From: Leptospira licerasiae serovar Varillal str. VAR 010
Lineage (GTDB): Bacteria; Spirochaetota; Leptospiria; Leptospirales; Leptospiraceae
NCBI RefSeq assembly: GCF_000244755.1
Contig: NZ_AHOO02000005.1
Span: forward strand, 1,364,001-1,428,000
DNA length: 64,000 nt
Reading direction: 5' to 3'
Part shown: positions 1-7,845 of the stretch, in pieces
How positions within the stretch are numbered: the stretch's first letter is position 1
Layout: every line of letters starts with the position of its first letter
Translations under genes and position numbers: made by a program
The notes under the pieces: generated by a model
What the model was told of the DNA's origin: nothing
The model's input: the letters and a program-made list of their open reading frames with translations, nothing else
The model's database searches: none

Positions 1-1251
1 AGTGGCTACTACCGACGCAGAAAGTCCGTGGCCGGAAACGTCTGCGATCAGAACAGCACTCCGATTTTCATCTAGCTTTAGAATATTATAAAAATCTCCA
101 CCTACATTATCGTAAGGGATATGTTGAACTCCGAACTCCAATCCGCCAACATAAGGAAGGCTAGATGGAAGTATCTTATGCATTACTTCTCGAGCACGTT
201 TTAGCTCTCTATCAGTATCCAGAACTTTATGGAATAAATTCGCGTTTTTAATGGTGACACTTAGCCTATTCGCGATTGCTCCCAACATTTCTAAATCCGC
301 ATGTGTGAACGCAAATCCTGAATACTTATTGTTTACGCTGATAACTCCTAATAGCTCTCCTCGGAAAAGTAAAGGAGCCGATATAAGTGAGTTCGCTTCG
401 AATTTATATTTTGCGCTTTTATCATATCTTGGATCTTCGTCCAGGTTTTGGATAAGTAGGCTTTGTTTTTCTTTTGCAACCCAGCCCGAAATTCCTTCTC
501 CGTAAGGTACCTGTATATTATGGATAGCTTCTTCCGGAATTCCTCTAGCGGCTAGGACTCGTAGGACTTCCAAAGTCGGGTCTGCCAAATAGATGGTCCC
601 TGCTTTTGCTTCTAAGAATTCGAGTACCTTGTCTAAGAGCCAATTTCCTAATTCATTGATACTTTTTTCGGCGACCGTTAATTTTTCGAATTCGTAAAGT
701 AGTCGTAGCTCCAACACCCTCTTCTTCAGGGTTTCGTGAGCTTGTGCATTTTTGATCGCGATTGCCGCCATTTCAGAAAGTGAGTTTAACACTTCCAGAT
801 CCGAATTTTCGAAACTTCTGTTTTGGGACTTATTTAAGATCTCTAAGGTTCCGATCACCTTGTCTTGGATGAATAATGGAACGCAGGCGAGCGATCTGGT
901 CCTAAATCCGGTCTTTTGATCTAAAGCAGGATTAAATCTTGGATCAGTATAAGCGTCTTCCAGAATGATCGGTTTTTTTTCTTTTGCCACCCAGCCTGCG
1001 ATTCCCTGCCCAGGTTCTAATCTCGCGTATTTCTGGATGATCTCTCCTTTTTCGCCCAAAGCTACTTCGCAGTATAAAAATCCGTCCTTTTCCTCTAAAA
1101 GAAATAAGGAGCTTGCTTCCGCTTCCAACAGATCTTTGGAATACAGCATAATCAAAGGTAGAAGTTGGTAAAGGTCCAGATTGGCGTTTAGGATCGTACT
1201 CGTATTCAGTAGGCTTTTGTATTTTCTGGTTTCCGAGTCAATAGTGGACAT
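1..1251 (-). CDS. GAF-GAF-SpoIIE serine phosphatase (3' end outside window)
   Basis: Translating the minus strand from the ATG at 1249-1251 gives 417 codons open to the left edge. Two GAF domains lie at about residues 15-165 and 185-330; each carries the repeated GW(V)AKEK segment. A coiled linker (REVMHKILPSSLP) leads into the start of a SpoIIE/PP2C phosphatase domain, with GGDFYN and IADVSGHG; the aspartates in these motifs bind catalytic metal in this family. Such proteins dephosphorylate STAS anti-sigma antagonists in partner-switching pathways. The ligand sensed by the GAF domains cannot be read from the sequence. The C-terminal part of the phosphatase domain lies beyond position 1. No clear ribosome binding site precedes the start. 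Confidence 0.9.
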   Translation of the reverse strand, partial: MSTIDSETRKYKSLLNTSTILNANLDLYQLLPLIMLYSKDLLEAEASSLFLLEEKDGFLYCEVALGEKGEIIQKYARLEPGQGIAGWVAKEKKPIILEDAYTDPRFNPALDQKTGFRTRSLACVPLFIQDKVIGTLEILNKSQNRSFENSDLEVLNSLSEMAAIAIKNAQAHETLKKRVLELRLLYEFEKLTVAEKSINELGNWLLDKVLEFLEAKAGTIYLADPTLEVLRVLAARGIPEEAIHNIQVPYGEGISGWVAKEKQSLLIQNLDEDPRYDKSAKYKFEANSLISAPLLFRGELLGVISVNNKYSGFAFTHADLEMLGAIANRLSVTIKNANLFHKVLDTDRELKRAREVMHKILPSSLPYVGGLEFGVQHIPYDNVGGDFYNILKLDENRSAVLIADVSGHGLSASVVAT

Positions 1252-1383
1252 AGATGGGGCAAGACTCTCATGGATCGGCGAGTAAGTCAACGGATTGTCG
1301 TTTTCCTTCGGAACAAAATGTGAGAAAGGCGTTTTTTGGAGGAACTCCAACCCTTTTTTTCGGTCGGATATATTAGTCTGGCA

Positions 1384-2619
1384 ATGGAGTTCGATTTGCA
1401 AAGGTTAGTGATTTTTCTCAGTGTTTTTACAGTAATTCTTTTGATAGGTTATTCTTATGCGACCAGTCGTTTGATCGCGCCTTTCGAACTCGGAACTTTT
1501 CAGGAGGTCTCTCTATGGATTGGAGTGGTTTTTCTGGTCCTTCTTACTCCTAGCGCTTATCTTTTGAGTTTGTTTTTTAGAGAAACCCATTGGCAAAAGT
1601 TCTGGGCTTATTCCGCTTTTACTACTTTGGGATTTGCAACCATACTTGTTTCCTTCGTGGTCTTCAAGGATCTGGGAAATTTGGTCTGGAAAGGCGTCGT
1701 ATATCTTTCGGACCTTTTGCAGCCTAATAGTATTTCTGTCGCATCAGCCGAAACCGAAGCATTATTAGGGTCGGAAAAATTCGGAAGAGCGGATTTTTTA
1801 GCAAGGTTCTCTTCCTTCGCACTTTTGGGAATTGCAGGCGGATTGACCGCCTTCGGATTCTACCAGGCTAAAAAAACTCCTACGATCAAGCAGGTAAGAA
1901 TTAAAGTAAAGGATCTACCCGACGGCCTGGACGGTTTTAAGATCGTGCAACTTTCCGATATCCATATCGGACCTACGATCAAAGGAAAATTTTTAGAAGG
2001 TGTGGTCTCCAAGACAAACTCTCTGCAGCCGGATCTGGTAGCGATTACCGGAGATTTGGTGGATGGAACAGTCGGCATGTTGAAACATCATGTGTCTCCT
2101 CTAAAAAATCTGGAATCCAAACATGGTACATTTTTCGTAACCGGGAACCACGAGTATTATTCTGGAGTGATCGCTTGGATCAGAGAATTAGAGGATCTTG
2201 GGATCAATGTATTATTAAATCAGAATAAACTAATAGATCATAACGGGGCAAAGATCGCTGTAGCAGGTGTGACTGATTATAAAGCCCATACTGTGATCCC
2301 TGGCCATAGAACGGATCCAAAGCAGGCTTCTCTCGGAACGGAGGATGCTCATTATAAAGTGTTACTTGCTCACCAACCGAATTCCATTTTTGAGGCAGCT
2401 AAAGTAGGCTACGATTTACAACTCTCCGGCCATACTCATGGAGGTCAGTACTTTCCGGGAAACTTGTTCATCCATTTATTCCAAAAATTTGTGGCCGGAT
2501 TGAGTAAATGGGAAGACACTCAACTTTACGTAAGTAGAGGGACGGGATATTGGGGGCCTCCTTTAAGAATAGGAGCTCCTTCCGAGATCACTCTGCTAGT
2601 TTTGGAAAAACAGTCTTAG
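1384..2619 (+). CDS. Membrane-anchored calcineurin-like metallophosphoesterase
   Basis: The N-terminal third has about four hydrophobic segments and is followed by a metallophosphoesterase domain. The metal-binding signature is complete in order: SDIHIG (about residue 190), GDLVDG (222), GNHEYY (253), and SGHTHGG (348). This is the YkuE/YaeI-like arrangement, in which a membrane-tethered dimetal phosphoesterase may act on UDP-diacylglucosamine-like or other phosphoester substrates; the substrate here is unknown. The ATG at 1384 is chosen because it starts just before the first membrane segment. A TTG at 1336 in the same frame, preceded by AAGG, would add 16 residues and cannot be excluded. 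The gene is divergent from the phosphatase at the left edge. Confidence 0.85.
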   Translation: MEFDLQRLVIFLSVFTVILLIGYSYATSRLIAPFELGTFQEVSLWIGVVFLVLLTPSAYLLSLFFRETHWQKFWAYSAFTTLGFATILVSFVVFKDLGNLVWKGVVYLSDLLQPNSISVASAETEALLGSEKFGRADFLARFSSFALLGIAGGLTAFGFYQAKKTPTIKQVRIKVKDLPDGLDGFKIVQLSDIHIGPTIKGKFLEGVVSKTNSLQPDLVAITGDLVDGTVGMLKHHVSPLKNLESKHGTFFVTGNHEYYSGVIAWIRELEDLGINVLLNQNKLIDHNGAKIAVAGVTDYKAHTVIPGHRTDPKQASLGTEDAHYKVLLAHQPNSIFEAAKVGYDLQLSGHTHGGQYFPGNLFIHLFQKFVAGLSKWEDTQLYVSRGTGYWGPPLRIGAPSEITLLVLEKQS

Positions 2620-2675
2620 AACTTTATTGACATTCTGATCTTCCCGGGCTCTCTGTAGGGAATCCGGGATCCAGA

Positions 2676-3248
2676 ATGGTCAAAAAAATTTTTAGTTCGA
2701 TTGTATTATCCTATTTCTTAATTTCCTGCTGCTTCTTCTTTTCCGATTGTTCTAAACCAAAGCCAAAGTCCAACCAAGAGATCGAAAGATTAAAACCCAA
2801 AAAGAAAGCGGACGATAGAGACCAAGACTCTGATATTTCTTCCAGAGAATATTTTGACGAAGATGCAGACGGCAAACCTATCGAAAAAAAACCGGAGCCG
2901 AGTCCGGGAGTTAACTTAAGATTTTTTGCAAACGGTTCTCCCGGATGTAAAAAAGGGAATTGTAAGAACGGAGAAGGTATCTATGTCTACGATACCAAAG
3001 ACGTTTACTCGGGCAGATTTGTAGGAGAGTTGAGAGAAGGTTGGGGGACCTTGGCTTATTCGGACGGAGATAGATACGAAGGCAATTGGTCCGAAGATAA
3101 AAAATCAGGAGCGGGACGTTATGTGTTTCGGGACGGCTCCGTTTTTAGCGGTTCATTCACATCGGATGGTAACGGAAACGGTAAGTATACCAAAGCGGGT
3201 AGGACCGCACGATGCAGATTGGAGAATAGAAAACTATTCTGTAAATAA
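2676..3248 (+). CDS. MORN-repeat lipoprotein
   Basis: The 190-residue protein starts with a basic and strongly hydrophobic signal ending in FFFSDC, a permissive spirochaetal lipobox, so it is probably a lipoprotein. A charged low-complexity linker (Lys, Asp, Glu, Pro) covers residues about 27-75. The C-terminal half contains about three to four MORN units: GEGIYVYDTKDVYSGRF, GWGTLAYSDGDRYEGNW, SGAGRYVFRDGSVFSGSF. MORN repeats bind membranes or proteins in other systems; the target here is unknown. The gene is 56 bases downstream of the metallophosphoesterase, so cotranscription is possible. Two extra cysteine pairs near residues 91-97 and 183-189 may form disulphides. Confidence 0.8.
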   Translation: MVKKIFSSIVLSYFLISCCFFFSDCSKPKPKSNQEIERLKPKKKADDRDQDSDISSREYFDEDADGKPIEKKPEPSPGVNLRFFANGSPGCKKGNCKNGEGIYVYDTKDVYSGRFVGELREGWGTLAYSDGDRYEGNWSEDKKSGAGRYVFRDGSVFSGSFTSDGNGNGKYTKAGRTARCRLENRKLFCK

Positions 3249-3393
3249 CCTTTATTAAACGATAATCCTTTCGGATGAGTTTAGATATATATTAATAAAC
3301 GATTGTTCGATTATATTAGATCTCTTTTTTGCAAGAGGTCTTGATTTTCAAAAAAAGAAAGATAGAATGTTCCATCGCAGGACGGAGGTCCTT

Positions 3394-3822
3394 ATGGAAA
3401 GATGGCATGATTGGTTAGAGACTCATCGGGATTGGTGGATCGATATGGTCCGCGTGTATTTGGGCGGGGTTCTGGTGTATAAGGGACTTGCATTCCTTGC
3501 AGATACGGATGCGCTTATCCGACTCATGGAGTTGAATAATGCTCCTTATGCTTCTACATTACTAGCTCATTATATAGTGATCGCTCACATTTGTGGTGGT
3601 GTACTGCTGATGGTAGGACTTCTGACTAGATTCTCCGCGATTTTACAATTGCCTGTACTAGTCGGGGCCGTTTTGTTCATCCACGCAAGAGAGGGGTTTG
3701 TTTCCGCAGGATCAAATCTGCCTTATGCATCCATGATCCTACTCTTACTTTTACACTTTTCTTTGTATGGATCAGGTCGTATATCGGCCGACTTCTATAT
3801 AGAAACACATAAGAGTGTTTAA
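3394..3822 (+). CDS. DoxX-family membrane protein
   Basis: The protein of about 142 residues has four hydrophobic helices and the DoxX-type pattern: VRVYLGGVLVYKGLAFL in helix 1, then HICGGVLLMVGLLTRFSA. DoxX proteins are small integral membrane proteins linked to redox or thiol homeostasis in some bacteria; the role here is not determinable. The ATG at 3394 is preferred over one at 3367 because GGAGG lies five bases before it. The gene ends just before a strong hairpin shared with the convergent haem operon. Confidence 0.75.
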   Translation: MERWHDWLETHRDWWIDMVRVYLGGVLVYKGLAFLADTDALIRLMELNNAPYASTLLAHYIVIAHICGGVLLMVGLLTRFSAILQLPVLVGAVLFIHAREGFVSAGSNLPYASMILLLLLHFSLYGSGRISADFYIETHKSV

Positions 3823-3831
3823 GGAAAATTT

Positions 3832-3874
3832 CGTTAGCTCTTTGGACTTATTTCGAAAGAGCTAACGACCATTT
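3832..3874. terminator. Bidirectional intrinsic terminator (doxX / haem operon)
   Basis: A perfect 12-bp stem, CGTTAGCTCTTT pairing with AAAGAGCTAACG, is separated by a 12-base loop. It is followed by a T-rich run on the plus strand and preceded by an A-rich stretch that would serve the minus strand. It lies between two convergent genes and probably ends both transcripts. Confidence 0.8.
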
Positions 3875-3879
3875 TTATC

Positions 3880-4965
3880 TTAGGCAGGTTCGGATACTTT
3901 GTCTAAGAGTCCTATCCAATCGGTTCTTTCCGCTTGTCCCGGTTTTCTTTTACCGAAAAACTGAACGATCAATTCTCCATCCGCGTCGTATACTTCCATA
4001 GAGTGGATCACTCCGTCTTTGGATGGTTTCGCTACAATATAAACTTTAGAGATCAGATCGGATCTTAAGTGAAGATTGAATTCTGAATCCAGAACATTCC
4101 ACCAAGATTCTAAAACTTTAATGTTGGTGACTTCTCCTGTGTGGATTTGGATAGACCCCGGATTTCCCACAAAAACCATGATTGGAGTTCTGTCCAAAGA
4201 AGCCATTTCCAACATTCTCAATACCGCTTTTGTCTCTACAGTTTTTGTGAATTTTCCATCGGCGATCTCCATGGATTGGATCCTTGATACACCATGTTTC
4301 TTTAATAGTGAGAAAAATTCATGAGTATCTTCCAATTTTCCCCAATCATTCAGAAATTCTTCTTTGGTTTCGGGACTAAGTCCTTTTTTCTCCGCAATTT
4401 CGGTTTTCTTTTCGGTTCCAGAAGAGAATAGAGAGGAGAAGTCCGGAGACTCGTTTTTGAATTCAGATCTTAGCTTTTCCCAAGCAGATATGTTCGATCT
4501 ATCGGTAAGGAAAAGTTTGAACATTGCTTCTCCGCTCTCATTGAAGAATTGAAAAGATCTTTGTATGGAATCTTGTTTAGGTTCTTCTACTGCGAATCCG
4601 AATTTCCAAATACCAGGGAAAAGCCTTAGGTCTATATCCGCTCCAACGACTAGGATGTGTCCTGGACCTGAACTTACTTTTTCGAATATTCCTTTTCTTT
4701 CATGTACGCAGGCTTCATTACGAGTGAGGACCATTACATGTCCCAACTCTCCGAATTTTGCGAATAATTCTCCCCAATTAGTTAGAAGAGAAGAAACTTG
4801 CGGGAATCCTTCCGCCTTGGAAATTTCAGAGGCAGCCAATAATCCGCCTTCCGAGGTTTTTAGTTGGGAAGCGATCTCTCTCATTCTAAGACGAGGTTGT
4901 GTTTCTTTGATCGTTTTCCAATCTTTGACGATATTTTCGATCTCTAACGATTCAGCGATGGACAT
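3880..4965 (-). CDS. hmuS: Haem-handling protein of the HemS/HmuS family
   Basis: This is a two-lobed HemS/HmuS-type protein. The N-lobe has the family pattern RLRMREIASQLKTSEGGLL and VVGADIDLRLFPGIWKFGF, and the C-lobe repeats the fold (about residues 190-355). Family members bind haem in the cytoplasm and degrade it, or pass it on, after ABC import. It is the last gene of the haem operon and overlaps hmuV. The ATG at 4963-4965 is chosen because AAAGGAG lies about eight bases upstream; an in-frame ATG seven codons earlier lacks this. The reading frame is intact. Whether it is a true haem oxygenase-like enzyme or a haem chaperone is not decidable from sequence. Confidence 0.88.
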   Translation of the reverse strand: MSIAESLEIENIVKDWKTIKETQPRLRMREIASQLKTSEGGLLAASEISKAEGFPQVSSLLTNWGELFAKFGELGHVMVLTRNEACVHERKGIFEKVSSGPGHILVVGADIDLRLFPGIWKFGFAVEEPKQDSIQRSFQFFNESGEAMFKLFLTDRSNISAWEKLRSEFKNESPDFSSLFSSGTEKKTEIAEKKGLSPETKEEFLNDWGKLEDTHEFFSLLKKHGVSRIQSMEIADGKFTKTVETKAVLRMLEMASLDRTPIMVFVGNPGSIQIHTGEVTNIKVLESWWNVLDSEFNLHLRSDLISKVYIVAKPSKDGVIHSMEVYDADGELIVQFFGKRKPGQAERTDWIGLLDKVSEPA

Positions 4966-5809
4966 TTTCTTTGACTCCTTTAGCATCTATTGTATAGGGT
5001 AGGGCGGTTGTTGTGTTCGGTTCTGCGGGACCGAGAGGGATGAGATAATATCCTCCTTCGGGGAACGGGATTTTTTTAGTTCTCAATCGGAAATGTTCTA
5101 GGACAAATACCTCATTTAGTATATGTTCTGGAATTCCATCGGCTAGTATTTTGCCTTCTTTTAATACTGCTATCCGATCCGCGTATCTCAATGCGAGGTT
5201 CAGATCATGAAGGATGCAGAGGACACCTCTTCCTTCTTTACTGAGTTGTTTCGCTTTTTCTAATAGAGAGTGTATTCTATTCGGATCTAAAGAGGCTCCC
5301 GGCTCGTCCAAAAGCACATAACTCTCTCTTTGGGTAGGTTCCTTGTCCTGGACTAGGACTCTTGCCATCTGAGTTCTTTGTTTTTCTCCTCCGGAAAGTT
5401 TATTATACGTTTGGAATCTTTCTCTTTCACCCAAATGTACTGCACAGAATGCATCCTCTGTGATCCGGTCTTCTAAAGGTTTAGGAACTCTTAATTTAGA
5501 GCAGGACCTTCCCATTCGAACGATCTCATCCGCAATAAACGGAAAATGGATCTCGGATTCTTGAGAGAGGACGCTTCTTCTGAGAGCTAAGTCTTCCGAA
5601 TCGTACTCGGACAAAGGGATCCCATCCAATAGCACCAATCCTTTGTCAGGAGATATTTCTCCGGAAAATAATTTCAATAGAGTTGATTTTCCCGCTCCAT
5701 TTGGACCGAGCACGATCAAAAGTTCTCCTGGATACAAACTTAAGTTGACCCCTGATAATAAGAACCTTCCACCTCTGGATAAGGAAATGTCCGATAATAC
5801 TAAACTCAT
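4952..5809 (-). CDS. hmuV: Haem ABC transporter ATPase
   Basis: The 285-residue ABC ATPase has Walker A LGPNGAGKSTLLKLF, the Q-loop region SQESEIHF, the signature LSGGEKQRTQMARVL, Walker B YVLLDEPGASLDP and the switch histidine in CILHDLNLALRYAD. The FecE/HmuV-type spacing fits iron-complex and haem importers. It overlaps hmuU by four bases (ATGA) and hmuS downstream, indicating translational coupling. It would power import of haem through HmuU. Confidence 0.92.
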   Translation of the reverse strand: MSLVLSDISLSRGGRFLLSGVNLSLYPGELLIVLGPNGAGKSTLLKLFSGEISPDKGLVLLDGIPLSEYDSEDLALRRSVLSQESEIHFPFIADEIVRMGRSCSKLRVPKPLEDRITEDAFCAVHLGERERFQTYNKLSGGEKQRTQMARVLVQDKEPTQRESYVLLDEPGASLDPNRIHSLLEKAKQLSKEGRGVLCILHDLNLALRYADRIAVLKEGKILADGIPEHILNEVFVLEHFRLRTKKIPFPEGGYYLIPLGPAEPNTTTALPYTIDAKGVKENVHR

Positions 5810-6936
5810 CTGAATTCTCCTTCTCTACGTTTTGCTTGTAAGATCAAAAATAGGAAGAATGGACCGCCTATTCCAGCCGCAATAATACCGATAGGAAGTT
5901 CGGAGGGGAAGGCGACTGTGCGTGCGGCCAAGTCTGCAACCGAAAGAAGAAGTGCTCCTCCGAATAAGGAAGCAGGGAGTAACGTTCTATGACCCGGTCC
6001 TAAAACCATTCTTAAAATATGAGGAACGATCAAGCCAACGAATGCTATATTTCCACATATAGAAATGCTTACCCCTACTAATAGACTAGCGAGAACGATA
6101 GTGAGATTTCGGATCCTTCTTACCTTGAAACCAGTATGAAAAGCTTCCGCCTCTCCTAATGCTAAAGCATCCAGACCTCTGCTTAGGACCGGAAAAAAGA
6201 AAATTACGATCAGTAGAACTGCACCCAATAGATAAATTTTATGCCAGCTTGCGACGGCCATACTTCCCAAACTCCAGAAGGTCAGGTTCCTAAGTTGTGC
6301 ATCATCCGCTAGATAAGATAAAAATCCTAAAAGAGAAACTACAGTTGCATTTACTGCGATTCCAGCGAGCACTAGAACTAAGGAGAATCCCCCTCCTTCT
6401 CTTTTGGAAACCATATGTAGGAAGAATGAAATTGAAAGAGCTCCACTAAAAGCGCATAACTGTAGGAGGAAACTTTCCTTTCCTCTTAGTTCCGCCGGTA
6501 AGAATGTGAGTATTTTTTCGGAAAATACGATCCATGTAGAAGCGGCTAATGCTGCTCCAGGACTTACTCCTATAAATCCTGGTTCTACCAATGGATTTCG
6601 GAATAAACCTTGTATACAAACTCCGGCTGAAGCGAGACAAGCTCCGACTAACATAGATAATGCGAGTCTAGGCATTCTCAAATTCCAAACTAAAACGGAA
6701 TGTGGGACCTCCAACTCGGATAAGGAATCCTGTCCTAATAAAAATACCCTTAGGATCTCTTTCGTGGAAAGTTCTATGGATCCGAATTTAAGGGAAAGTA
6801 TCCCGATCCCGAAAAGCCCCGCAATTAACACTGCATAGACGAGTATAGGCGGGACTTTTCGTCCCGTTTTTTTCTTCTTATCTTCCTCTCTATGTTTTAT
6901 TTCCGAGGAAGAAGTTTCCGGAGAGGATACGATCAT
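5806..6936 (-). CDS. hmuU: Haem ABC transporter permease (FecCD family)
   Basis: The 376-residue polytopic protein of the FecCD/BtuC permease family has roughly nine to ten hydrophobic helices. Family motifs include LRMPRLALSMLVGACLASAG, QGLFRNPLVEPGFIGVSPGA and GLIVPHILRMVLGPGHRTLLP. It forms the inner-membrane channel with HmuV. The N-terminal 25 residues are unusually charged (Glu/Lys-rich) for the family. It overlaps hmuT by four bases and hmuV by four bases, so the transporter genes are strictly coupled. Confidence 0.92.
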   Translation of the reverse strand: MIVSSPETSSSEIKHREEDKKKKTGRKVPPILVYAVLIAGLFGIGILSLKFGSIELSTKEILRVFLLGQDSLSELEVPHSVLVWNLRMPRLALSMLVGACLASAGVCIQGLFRNPLVEPGFIGVSPGAALAASTWIVFSEKILTFLPAELRGKESFLLQLCAFSGALSISFFLHMVSKREGGGFSLVLVLAGIAVNATVVSLLGFLSYLADDAQLRNLTFWSLGSMAVASWHKIYLLGAVLLIVIFFFPVLSRGLDALALGEAEAFHTGFKVRRIRNLTIVLASLLVGVSISICGNIAFVGLIVPHILRMVLGPGHRTLLPASLFGGALLLSVADLAARTVAFPSELPIGIIAAGIGGPFFLFLILQAKRREGEFR

Positions 6937-7787
6937 TTTTTATCAGGCGTTTTAGAATGAAATGCTTCGAATAATTCTTCGATCCCCTGACCGAGTCTTG
7001 GACCGAAACCTAAAAGAACTAGGTCATCTATAGCAACTACTCTGGATTTTTTTCCAGCAGGAGTATCTTTCACACCTGGAAGGGAGAAGACTCCGTCTTT
7101 TCCTCCAAGACTTTCTAAACCTCTGCTTGGAATTAAGATAATATCCGGTTGTGCTGCGATTACTGCTTCCGGAGTGATCGGTTTAAAACCTTTGAATCCG
7201 TTTACTGCATTGATCCCTCCGGCGAGTCGGATCATTTCATCCGCAGGCGTTTCCGTTCCGGATACTTGTGCAAGGCTTGTGCCTCTATGATATACGAATA
7301 AAATTTTCGGTTTGGATCTTAATTTGGAGACCTTCTCCGCAATTTTGGATTGTTTGTTACGGATATCTTTTACGATCTTCTGAGCCTCTTTCTCGGCCCC
7401 GATCTCTTTTCCGATCGCAAGAATATTATTTAGCGAAGGATCTACTCCGGGCGATCCCGGATAGATAATCACTTTTAAACCTGCAGATTTAAGTTGTTCG
7501 ATTACTTCAGGAGGGCCTGCATATTCTAAGCCCAAGATCAAATTCGGTTTTAGGGAAAGAATACCTTCTGCGGAGAGTGCTCTTTGATAACCTACTTTAG
7601 GAAGAGCTAACGCTTCCGGAGGATAAAGGGAAGAAGTATCGTTGCCTACTACTAATTTACCTTTTCCTAATGCGAAAACGATCTCGGAAACGGTCCCGTT
7701 TAACGTTACGATCCGAAGTTCTTTTGTCTCTGCGAAGATAGCTTCAGGCAGACAAAGGAATAAAGCCCAAAGTATGATCTTTTTCAT
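6933..7787 (-). CDS. hmuT: Periplasmic haem-binding protein
   Basis: A signal peptide (MKKIILWALFLCLPEAIFA) precedes a type-III periplasmic binding protein. The segment KVGYQRALSAEGILSLKPN matches the HmuT/ShuT region whose tyrosine is the axial haem ligand in characterised homologues. It would pass haem from the outer-membrane receptor to HmuUV. The ATG at 7785-7787 is chosen because it starts the signal peptide and has GGAGAA seven bases upstream; the longer open frame to 7907 is unlikely. A 58-base gap separates it from the receptor gene. Confidence 0.9.
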   Translation of the reverse strand: MKKIILWALFLCLPEAIFAETKELRIVTLNGTVSEIVFALGKGKLVVGNDTSSLYPPEALALPKVGYQRALSAEGILSLKPNLILGLEYAGPPEVIEQLKSAGLKVIIYPGSPGVDPSLNNILAIGKEIGAEKEAQKIVKDIRNKQSKIAEKVSKLRSKPKILFVYHRGTSLAQVSGTETPADEMIRLAGGINAVNGFKGFKPITPEAVIAAQPDIILIPSRGLESLGGKDGVFSLPGVKDTPAGKKSRVVAIDDLVLLGFGPRLGQGIEELFEAFHSKTPDKK

Positions 7788-7845
7788 ATAAGTTCTCCGA
7801 TTTTTAAAATATTTTTGTATAGATCTAAAACGGCGGATTTTTCCA

